A stretch of 64,000 nt of DNA from Drechmeria coniospora (Eukaryota; Ascomycota; Sordariomycetes; Hypocreales; Ophiocordycipitaceae). The notes below the pieces were generated by a model that was not told the origin of the DNA, ran no database searches, and saw only the letters and a list, made by a program, of their open reading frames with translations. The DNA lies in the NCBI RefSeq assembly GCF_001625195.1, contig NC_054390.1, positions 744,001-808,000 on the forward strand. Reading direction: 5' to 3'. Below, piece by piece: positions 55,237 through 64,000 of this stretch (positions are counted from its first letter, which is position 1; each line of letters opens with the position of its first letter). A program made the translations under genes and the position numbers.

Positions 55237-56264
55237 ATGAGGGCACCGCTTGGCATCGCAATTCAAGCACTCGTACTGAGCACCGTGCCAGCCTGCCGAG
55301 TCTTGGCCTCGTCGAGCATCGTCGGCCGCACGTTGAGAACGAGCACGAGCACGAGCACGAGCAGGATCCGGGTCGACGTCTGCCAAAGGTACAGACCCTT
55401 CTCCACGACAGCCAACATGTCCAAGGCCAACGACCTCCGGTCGGCCCTGACGCCCGCCCTCCTCGCCGAGGTGCGAGACTTTTGGTTCGAGCACCTCGCC
55501 GGACCGGACTCGCTCGTCATCCCCGTCCGCGAGGATAGCATGCGCTGGTTCGCCGGCGGCGAGGAGCTCGACCGCCTCTGCGTGTGAGCCTCGCCCCCCC
55601 CCCCCCCAACCCTCCGCCTTGGTCCCCTCTCCTTCTCCTGCTCACCCGGGACAGCCAACGGTTCCAGCCGACGCTCGAGGCCATCCGCCGGTGCGCCCCG
55701 ACGTCGGGAGACGACATCATCGCCGCCGTCGATCCCCTAGACCCGCGCGACTGGATGAGCCTGCTCGTGCTGCTCGACCAGATGCCACGCAACTGCTACC
55801 GCGGACCGTTGTCGGCCACGGCCTTTACCTTCTTCGACCCCCTCGCCCGCGACTTGGCCATGGCGGCCATGAAGCGCGGCATCCCCGACGGCGCGCCGGT
55901 GATCCGCTGGCAGCTCGCCTACCGCAGCTGGTTCTACATGCCCCTGATGCACTCGGAGGAGCTCGCCGCCCACGAGACGGCCGTGGCCGCCTTTGGCAAG
56001 ATGATTGACGACGTTCGTGCCCTCTCGAGCGAGAAGGAAGGGCCCAAGGACGAGGACGAGTTCCGGGCCAAGGCGCGGACCGTCGTCCAGTCCAACGTCG
56101 AGCAGGCCATCAAGGTGGCGAGCATGAACGCCGACTTTGAGAAGAAGCACTACGACATCATCAAGCGCTTCGGTCGCTATCCGCACCGCAACCCCGTCCT
56201 CGGGAGGGAGCCGACGGCCGAGGAGGTCGACTACCTTGCCAACGGCGGGGAGACGTTTGGCTAG
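55237..56264 (+). CDS. DUF924 family protein, possible mitochondrial presequence
   Basis: Helical-repeat protein of the DUF924 family, widespread in bacteria and fungi, function unknown. Two exons: 55237-55583 and 55655-56264. The intron (GTGAGC...GACAG, 71 nt) contains a 14-C tract (55594-55607), prone to length errors. Conserved blocks: VRDFWFEH, RWFAGGEELDRLCVQRF across the splice, DQMPRNCYRG (about 184-193), LAYRSWFYMPLMHSEE, and FGRYPHRNPVLGREPTAEEVDYLANGG at the C-terminus. From ATG 55237 the protein is 318 aa, with an Arg/Ser-rich N-terminus ending RYRPFSTTAN that looks like a mitochondrial targeting peptide. From ATG 55417 (MSKAND) it is 258 aa, nearer the family's usual size. Both may be used. 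Confidence 0.88.
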
Positions 56265-57167
56265 TGCTGCCATGGGCTCGAGCACGCCGTGCCTTGATTC
56301 CATGCTTCTTGTCGCTCTATTTTCTGCGCCGGTGCGTGGAACGATGCTGAATATCACCATACTTGACCAGCTGTTGCCAGCAGGCACTCGACCTCCTCTT
56401 CGCCGCTGACATTCTCTCGCATGAGTGACTACGCGACGTGCGTGCAGTGCCATGTTTGCGGCTAAGCTTGGGTACACGGCAGCCTACCTACATCAGCCTA
56501 CCTACGTCAGACACACACACACACACACACACAAAAGTCGTCGACCTGTGGCATTCGAACTGTCATTCCAACCGCAGCTGTCCGTACAGAGTACGGAGTA
56601 GTCACGTTTAGGAGAGGCACCAGCTAGCCCGAATGGGTGTAAACGCAACCCGAGTGTGCGCCGAACGATCCTCGAATACATGCCCTTCTTTTCACGCACG
56701 AACTGTACATTTTGGATGGCGAAACATGGCGAGGCTGTCGCCGCTGTTGTCGCATGCGGTCTGGCCGTGATGAATGCGGCATGGGCCAGACGTCAGAGGG
56801 GGCCAGTCGGCGTATCCACAGGCACATCCGCGTCCACATTCACGGCGGCCAAACCTAGAGTACATCCACATCCACATCCACCTCCAAATCCAAATCCACA
56901 CCACCCAACTCCACAACAACCACTATTTGCCTCGACCAACCTCGTCACGCCTATACTCACATTACCCACCCTCCATCCATCCACATCCCTACCCGCGCGG
57001 AGCCGACGGCAGCAATACGCGCCGCACATATGACATACAACTAGTAAACAAAGAGCCAGCGTCGCCCGTCAACGTCGACGTGCTTAGGCCAGCCTCCTCC
57101 TGCACCTGCGTCGCAGCCTCGCCTCAAACGCAAGAGCGCGGCGAGCCTCCGTCGCACCGCCAACATT
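56265..57167. other. intergenic with CA and ccacat microsatellites
   Basis: (CA)n at 56511-56533 and a ccacat/ccaaat hexamer array at 56862-56900. Pyrimidine/CA-rich leader before the next gene. Confidence 0.45.
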
Positions 57168-58154
57168 ATGGTCAGCACGCGCTCCGCTTCGCGCCCTGCC
57201 ACGTCGGACGGCCCCGACGACGTCCCTTCCCCCACAACACCGCCGAAAAGCGTCAAACGACGTCCAGGCCGACCGCCGGCGTCGGCCAAGGTGACGCGTC
57301 GAGCGAGCAGGTCATCGACGACGACGACCACCACCACCACCACAACAGCAGCAACGTCGCCCACCCGCCGCGCCACGAGGAGGAAAAGGGCCGCCCCGAC
57401 GACCTGGCAGCATGCGCCCAACTCGCTCCTCCTCGCCTGGCTCGCCATCTCCCTGCCGCTCGTCGTCTGGGACACGGGGTACGTCCTGCTCCGTCCCCAC
57501 ACCATGGACGGCGGCAGCCTTCACTGGCCTCTCTGGGTGCCCTACCGGCTGTACGGCGCCGTCGACCACGTGTACGGCTGGAAGGCCTTTCGTTCGGGCA
57601 GCGGATTCACCGGTGCCGTCGGCCTCATGAACGCCGTCGAGATCGCCATGTACCTCTACTACCTCTGGGCTCTGTGCCCCCGCTCCGAGGGCTCCGTCGC
57701 CGCCGCCGGACGCTGGAGAGCCGTGACGGGCCATGCCGGTGCCGTCGCCGTCGCCGTCGGCTTCGCCGCTGCCGTCATGACCCTCAGCAAGACGGCTCTC
57801 TACTGTGAGCGCCCGCCCCGCTCGAGCAACGATACGGCCCCTACCTCCCTACCTTGGCTCCTCCTGCCTCGTTCGCTGCTAACGCGCTCGGTTGCTGCAG
57901 GGCTTCACGAGTACTACAGCGGCTTCGACAACATTGCCCACAACTCCCTCGCTCGCCTCATCTTCTACTGGATCATCCCCAAGTAAGCACCGGCCCCCTC
58001 TCCCTTGTCCCCCGCGTCATGGCGGGGCGGACGCCAGGTGCTGACCCGAACCAGCGGTGCCTGGCTCGTGGGCCCGGCGTACATGGTCTGGTGTCTGGGC
58101 GGCGACATCGTCGACGGGCTCGAGGCGGCGTCGGGGCACGCTGCCGACGATTGA
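57168..58154 (+). CDS. conserved fungal multipass membrane protein, function unknown
   Basis: Three exons: 57168-57804, 57901-57982 and 58055-58154; 272 aa. Introns 57805-57900 (GTGAGC...CTGCAG, branch gctaac) and 57983-58054 (GTAAGC...ACCAG, branch gctgac). The N-terminal roughly 80 residues are basic, with a run of ten Thr (coded by ACC/ACG repeats near 57318-57350), and look disordered. Then about five membrane segments: NSLLLAWLAISLPLVVWDT, NAVEIAMYLYYLWAL, AVAVAVGFAAAVMTLSKTALYW, SLARLIFYWIIPNGAWLV and PAYMVWCLGG. Motifs HWPLWVPYRLYGAVDHVYG and EYYSGFDNIAHNS recall a fungal family that I know only as hypothetical; the topology is loosely EXPERA-like, but I do not claim this. Confidence 0.78.
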
Positions 58155-58631
58155 GTCGCTTCGTTGGTCCGTCATGCGGGAAGACGACGTCATGCCTTTC
58201 TTGATGAATGCTGCACAATGCACCGCAAACATGCATGCCCACGACACGATATGGATACCCTGTTCTGGACGAGCCAGCGATGCGATGCATGTGATGCAAG
58301 TGGTCTTGTGTTCCATAATAGTACATTGATTAATTCAAGCATGATTTCATCTGCGCCTTTCCATATCTCAACGTCATCCCTTTCCCGCGTGTTTCCAAAG
58401 ATGCCTCGCATCATCGCAAGTACCGTACATTTGGAACAGGGGACGGGAAAGCGGCCATCGTGCATCATCATTGCGCGTTCTCACAGACGACCGGGTATCA
58501 TACTTTTTTTTCCAAGAATGAAATGCAAAAAAATGGAAAGACCAAAAAATTAGGGAAGAAGAGGAAGAGGTGGTACAGTGAAAAGGGTGAGTGGTGAACG
58601 GTTGAGGGAATGAATTGGTTCATCCCACATC

Positions 58632-61600
58632 TCACCCCATGTCGGTCAGGCCGCCAAGCTCGGCGTACTGCTCCAGCACCTCGGCCTCGGAGTTGGTGCC
58701 GTCCAGGAAGGCCTGCATGACGTTCCAGTCCCAGGAGTCGCTCGACCGCACGGCGCACAGCGGCTCCCCCCGACCCGCCGCCGGCGCCTTCTTCGCCGGC
58801 GGCAGCACGATGGGAGACGACCGCGTCCGCGACAGCATGTATCGGCGCTTCGGGTCCGGCACGACGCCCACCGACGACGTCGTCGTCCGCCTCTCCAGCT
58901 GGCCGAGCGACTTGGCATGGTGGAAGCCGAGGCCGTCCATGGCGACGCTCATCGGCCGTCGCCTCGCAAACGTCGCCTTGCTGGGCGAGGATGGCGTCGT
59001 GACGTACTGGGCGCTCCATCGATGGCGGCGCTTCGGGGGTGCTTCGGGCGACGACGCCTCCATCGGGGACACGAGGCTAAACGTCGGGCTCGGCAGGTCG
59101 ACCGACGAAGCGAGGGTGTCCGTCGGGCTCGCGGCGCTGCCCAGCCGCGAGGTCGTGCTCGCGCTCGAGTTGGATCCCGTCGAGCTGCTTCGGGTGGCCC
59201 ACTGGGGCGAGCGCGGCGAGTCGAGCGCGGGGGAGGTGACGCAGTTGGTGCCGTTGCCGTAGCCGCCGACGACGATCTCATCGCGAGACGATTGCCGCGA
59301 GAGGTCGGGCGTCGAGGGCACGAGGATGGCACCGGGAGGCAGCGTCGCCCGCCTCAGGCGACGGACGGACCTGCGGAGGGAAACGCTGCGGTTCAGCACG
59401 CGGCCGAAGGAGTTGGATCGCGAGAGCGGCCGGGGCGCTTGCTTCGCCAGCTCGGCAACCTGCGGGGCCGAACGTGGCCGTCGGACCTTGGGCGTCGGCT
59501 CCCTGTGCGTCAGGGCAAAGTAGTCGATGTCGGGCTTGATCTCGAGCGGGGCGTCGAGCTCGAGAGGGGCCGAACCGTCACCCGTCTCGGGCGCAGCCTC
59601 GCCCTCGTCCGAGCGGGCTCGCCGCCAGGGAGGCAGGCCGTCGGCCGTGGCCGTCAGGAGGTAGGGCGCATCCTCGTCGTCGGTGACGCCCGGCGCGAGT
59701 TCCGTCGCCTGGCGGAGCGCCTGGCGGACGGCGTAGACCAAGATCCAACGGACCTTGCGAGCGTCCTCGAGGGAGACCCTCTCGCCGGAATCGATCCTCC
59801 CGGGCTCCAAGGTCGAGGGCGTCGCCGCGACCGAGGCCTCCTCGAAGCGGCGGTACGCCGAGACGAGGTCGCTTCTCGGCAACGCGCCCCCTTCCGCCGT
59901 CGCGTTGGAGGCCCTGACGAGGGCCGCGTGCTCGATCCTCCGCTGCTCGGCCCTCGCCTTCGCCTTGCCCCGGCGGCCCAGCGGCAGCCACGAGGCAATC
60001 TTCGGGCCGCGCCGACCGTTGACGCCGGCGACGGGGAGCTCGGGGAGCAGCGGAAGCGGGTGGTGGGAGGCGGGAAAGTCGTTTTGGCGGTCAAAATCCT
60101 GCAGCAGCTGGAGCGTGCAGAGACCGCCGGCGGCGGCCCAGGGCATGCCCCGGGAGGACGTGTGCCTCTCGTCGACGAGCAGGTCGTGCAGGGCGTCGAA
60201 GTCGTTTGTCATGGTGCGGCAGACGACGGCGTCGAATTCGAGGGGCGGGTAGAATCCAAACTTTTCCGTGTAGAAGGATTTCAGGAACCGTCGGAACCAC
60301 TCGAGGTGGGAGCGAACGCCCGAGGGCATGCCGAGATGGGCCTCGGAGAGCTCGCGGGCGAGAAAGTTGACGAGCATGGCCGAGGTCCGGGCCAGTCGTC
60401 GATCGAGATGGGCCCGTGCCTCGTCGATGAGCCGTTTCGAAGTGTCGCTCACGATCTGTCCATCATCAGGCGTCAGTCATCATCGGCACGTCTCTCCGGA
60501 AGCGGTGAGGGCGGAGGCAGGTGCCTCCTCAGGTACCAAGCAGCACGTCGGGAAGGAAGCTGGCAGTAGGTCGGGAAGGAACTTGGTAGTAGGTAGGGAA
60601 GGAACTTGGCAGGTTGGGAAGCAGATTGGGAAGCAGGTTGGGAAGGAACTTGGCAGTAGATAGGGAAGGAACTTGGCAGTAGGTAGGGAAGGAACTTGGC
60701 AGCAGCAGGTGGGGAAGGAGGGAGGCATGGACGTGGAGGAAGAGGCAGGTTGGGAAGCAGACTGGGAAGCAGGTTGGGAAGCAAGTTGGGAAGCAGGTTG
60801 GGAAGCAGGTTGGGAAGCAGGTAGCAGGCACCGCAAGTGCTCGGCGGCGTGGCACGTACATGGTACTCGGGACTCTCGCGCAGTCGTCGGCTCATGCCGA
60901 CGCAGTGGGCAAAGGCTTGCGTGTACAGATCGCCGAGCTGAAAGGACTCGGCCAGGTAGAGGAGGGCCAGCGCCTGGTTGGGTTCGTCGGTGAGGCAGAG
61001 GAAGCCGCCGTCCTTGAGGTAGGCCAGCAGCTGCTGGACGGGGTCGTCGTCGTCGTCGTTGTCGTCGTCTCCGCCCTCCTCGGCGGCGCCGGCGTCGACG
61101 TCGAGCTTGGCCTCGTTTCGGAATTCGTAGAGGCTGCGGAGCAAGGCGACGAGGGCCGAGCCGAGGTGGGCGCCGACGACGGGCTTGCCGACGGCCCAGG
61201 CGATGTAGTTGCGGATGGCGACGTGGTAGGCGAGAGACTGGGCCTTTGTCGCCGTGTTGGGGACGGGCACGTAGAGCTCGACGTTGCGTCGCGGCCCGAG
61301 CCGATACCACCTCGTCATCTCCTCGACGGTGCGCGGGTGGTGGCCGCTGGTGGAGAGGAAGCGGCGGATGAAGGGGAAGCACCTCCTCGCCAGCAGCGTC
61401 GACAGGGGCACCTTGAAGGACGGTCCCTTGGCGGGCCGGCCTCGGCGGTCGAGGTAGACGAAGCAGTTGCCCGAGGGAATCCAGAGATCGTCATCCTGCG
61501 GACGTCGCTCCCGTCAGCCGACAAGGTGAGGGGAAGGTCGCTCGCGGCGAGGGGGATACGTACCCGCTGGAAGCCGTTCCACTCGTCGCACGTCCGCCTC

Positions 61601-61683
61601 ATGCCATCCCAGCGCTTGAGGTCGTCGGTGACGCCGTTGGAGGTGCCGGCCCTCGGGCATCTCGAACGGGTCGACGGTGCCAT
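58632..61683 (-). CDS. large fungal-specific protein (859 aa) with a minisatellite intron
   Basis: Three exons: 61683-61564, 61495-60860 and 60455-58632. Intron 1 is 68 nt (GTACGT...CCGCAG). Intron 2 is 404 nt (GTACGT...GGACAG, branch actgac) and filled with tandem repeats. N-terminal conserved part: LKRWDGMRRTCDEWNGFQRD, DLWIPSGNCFVYLDRRGR, GPSFKVPLSTLLARRC, then an acidic DDDNDDDDD stretch and AYLKDGGFLCLT. The central part starts IVSDTSKRLIDEARAHLDRRL. The C-terminal half (from about residue 560) is Ser/Arg-rich, disordered-looking and phospho-site-like, ending SWDWNVMQAFLDGTNSEAEVLEQYAELGG. This resembles a fungal family of unknown function (I recall a recent DUF8004 label, unverified). 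Possibly a signalling scaffold; no enzyme motif seen. Confidence 0.82.
60548..60825. repeat. minisatellite inside intron 2 (units gggaagcaggtt and gggaaggaacttggcagtag)
   Basis: Two interleaved unit types, 12 bp and about 22 bp, together spanning most of the 404-nt intron. All three minus-strand frames are open over 60529-60859. Confidence 0.93.
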
Positions 61684-64000
61684 GTCGAGGGTCGGCGGCG
61701 GACGCGAGGACTCGTCAGGGCCCGGTGGCGATGGCCGTCGTGCAGGTGTTGGGGTATTTATGAAGGTGGTGTCGTGGGCGATGTCGTGGGCAATGTCGTG
61801 GGCAATGTCGTGGGCAAGGCTCGTCCTGCTCGATCCGGGTCCTTCCTTGCCTGTCGTCTGCACATGGACGCGGCCCTGCACGGCACGTACGGGGGGACGT
61901 ACGAGGAGTCTGACCCTGTCCCTGTCGCCGCGGTGTGATTGCACTGAATGGGTACGCAGCCGAGATTCGTCGTGGGACTGCACCTCTCGCATCCGTCGAC
62001 GAGCAAGAGGGGTGGTGGGGAGGGAAGAAGCAACGGAGGAGTGACGGAGGAGTAATGAATGTTACGTCTGGCTTCGCCAAACGGGCCCCACGTCGGCGCG
62101 GATCCTGCAGGTGCCGGCGGAAGGAACAGTCGAGGCGGGCCTCGCGGATGGTTCATCAGACGATGCATTATTAATATGTCGGAGCAAAGCATGACGGCAG
62201 CGCCGGCAAGGGTACGCAGCAGCTACTCCTCACCATTGTACACCACGGCGACCGGGCACCTGGCCTGCGCCGGACGAGTGCGCCTGGAGGCATGCATCAT
62301 GCAGTCGAGATACAAAATTCACAAGTACCGTCCGGGGGACCGTACGCCTACTTGCATGTACTGTACGCTCACAACTAGTCACCACCAGGTACCTACTAGG
62401 TAGGTACCTGGTGCAGGTACAGGCACTCCTCCGCACTCGGCACCAAGACAACGAAGCGTCAGGTACGGAGTACGGACGGACAGAGTACCTAACCTAGTAC
62501 AAAGGGATGACAAAAATGTCGATTCAGTTTGTAGGAGCGGCGGCACCAAAACTGAACCGTCACTTTTGTCGAGTGACCGTAGCGCTCTCTTGGTTGGGTC
62601 GGGTGGTGGGTCGCCAGCATGCTTCGCGCCGACGCCAGCGCTAGCTCGTCCGCCCGCCGTGCTGCCGCCATGCGTGGGTGGTGTCCCTGATGGCGATGGC
62701 ATCGGTCCCGCGGCGAGACGGCGACGCTAGGGTAAGACAGGCCGTCGTCGACCGGGCGCCTCGCTGCCCGTTCGGATTCCGATGGGCCGCCACGCCCTCA
62801 GCCCTCCTCTGCGGCAAAACAATTGGCAAGGCCTCTTGTTGGCCCGTCACCGGCTCCCGCATGCTTCCGCCTCGTCGACCGGGGCAACCGGACGAACGAG
62901 CGCATCCGTCCGGTCGACGACGGTGCTTGGCGAGGGCGGCGGTGGCAGGCCGACGACGACGACGGCTCGCGCACGTACGAGTCAGCGGGGCGGCGAGACG
63001 GAAGGAAATGGCCTGCCACGGCGGCTCTGCCGGACGACTGGGTAATGCCGCGCACACGCAGATTGATGATCCCCACAGCAAGCAGCGCATCGTATTCGTG
63101 CGGCTCGTGGTGTCGGAGATGCAGTAGAAGTACAGTACATGGGACAAGAACTTGCTAGTTGGTACCTTGACCATCTGTGCAAGTTGACCTACGGAGTGCA
63201 GTGAGGAGTAATTACAGTGGCAGGGGAGTGCAAGTTGGTAGCAACACGGCACCTGCATACAGTACTGTTACTAGGTGTGATTAGGTACGGAGTAATTACA
63301 GTACATACAGGTACCTAGTTGGTCGGTACCTAGGTGCCTTGGTACTACGTCTAGCACCAAGTAATACGGCCCAGAGTCCTCCGTATGGGTACATGGAACT
63401 GCAGTTGCCGCAAATGCAGCACAAGTACCGTATCAGCGCAAGCACGTACAGGTAATAATACAGCAATGACAAGAACGGGGCAGCACTTGTGTTGACTGCA
63501 ACCCTCTGCTTGCAAGCACATGCGGCGGCTGCCTTGGCCAACACATGCATGAATCAGCACCAAATGAGGAGCATGCAGGTGGACGAAAAAGGACGGAGAA
63601 AAAAGTCGTTCGTCGCGCGAACGCAATCCCTCTCGGATCCGGCCCGCATTCGCAGGCCAAGGAGTAGAGATGCTCGAGCGCCAGTCGCTGCTTGGACGGC
63701 GATGGTGCCGAGTGGACGAGATCCGTGCTGCTGGCAACTGCAGTTTCGGCGCATGAATCAACTTACGAGGCGAGTCAATGCACTAGCGAGTAAGGGAACG
63801 ACCGGATGGATTGGGCCACCATTAGGGCCGCGGCGAGGCCTTGCGGGTACCGAATGCGCTGCCTGAACTACGGCACACCAACGACGCCCAATACGGAGTA
63901 CATGATGGCACCAAGTACGGAGTACATATGCCGCACTTGCAGCACTCTGCACTCCGTATTACCACCTACCTGTACTCCGTACTCTTGGACTACTTGCACA
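61684..64000. other. 3'-terminal intergenic region, repeat-rich
   Basis: 12-bp tandem gtcgtgggcaat at 61771-61818 in the upstream region of the large fungal-specific gene. GTAC/TACTCCG words at 62320-62490, 63120-63450 and 63880-63985. Short GC-rich open frames at 62640-63130 have no recognisable domain. No gene supported. Confidence 0.45.
61771..61818. repeat. 12-bp tandem repeat (gtcgtgggcaat) x4
   Basis: Units at 61771, 61783, 61795 and 61807; first and last differ by one base each. About 90-135 bp upstream of the minus-strand gene's ATG. Confidence 0.93.

Overview
The window reads as fungal nuclear DNA from a filamentous ascomycete. Genes carry short introns (about 45-100 nt) with GT-AG ends and a CTGAC/CTAAC branch site. 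Coding DNA is GC-rich, and the gene set is typical of Sordariomycetes: Zn2Cys6 regulator, QDE-1-type RNA-dependent RNA polymerase, NRPS-like reductase, secreted aspartic protease, secretory lipase and a heat-labile-enterotoxin-like ADP-ribosyltransferase. The last of these, plus intergenic DNA full of TACTCCGTAC/GTACTTAC/TACAGTAC words, points to a hypocrealean nematode or insect parasite (Clavicipitaceae or Ophiocordycipitaceae, perhaps a Drechmeria/Ophiocordyceps relative). That placement is inference from memory, not a search result. I saw no tRNA, rRNA, CRISPR or intact transposon.

Layout. 0-5 kb: a partial unknown frame, an Apa2-type Ap4A phosphorylase (-) and an ER FIT/Scs3 protein (-). 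6.4-8.6 kb: the enterotoxin-like gene with an in-frame stop before its Gly/Ser-rich tail. 9.6-14.1 kb: two secreted hydrolases, a LIP-type lipase and a pepsin-like protease (both -). 15.1-20.2 kb: RIO1 kinase (+) and a six-exon Zn2Cys6 factor (-). 22.3-28.6 kb: an APH-like kinase (-) divergent from the RdRP (+). 28.5-31.7 kb: a rearranged zone with two diverged copies of the RdRP 3' flank around a scrambled RdRP/NRPS-like relic and a small secreted protein. 31.7-35.6 kb: a single-exon A-T-R-SDR NRPS-like reductase (-). 37.6-39.3 kb: amino-acid permease (-). 39.3-46.2 kb: about 7 kb of gene-poor, GTAC-rich repeat DNA. 46.2-61.7 kb: a second APH-like kinase (+), an MDR oxidoreductase with a 20-nt exon (-), a CofD/YvcK-like protein (+), a small two-helix membrane protein (-), a DUF924 protein (+), a multipass membrane protein (+) and a large fungal-specific protein whose second intron is an expanded minisatellite (-). 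61.7-64 kb: repeat-rich DNA with no gene that I can support.

There is no obvious single biosynthetic cluster. The NRPS-like enzyme is flanked by a rearranged repeat zone and a permease rather than tailoring enzymes. The most unusual part is 28.5-31.7 kb, where pieces of both neighbouring genes (RdRP and NRPS-like) have been copied, shuffled and mutated between them. Gene models were built by hand from splice signals and reading-frame continuity. Exon sums are divisible by three in every spliced model, but no transcript data were available.
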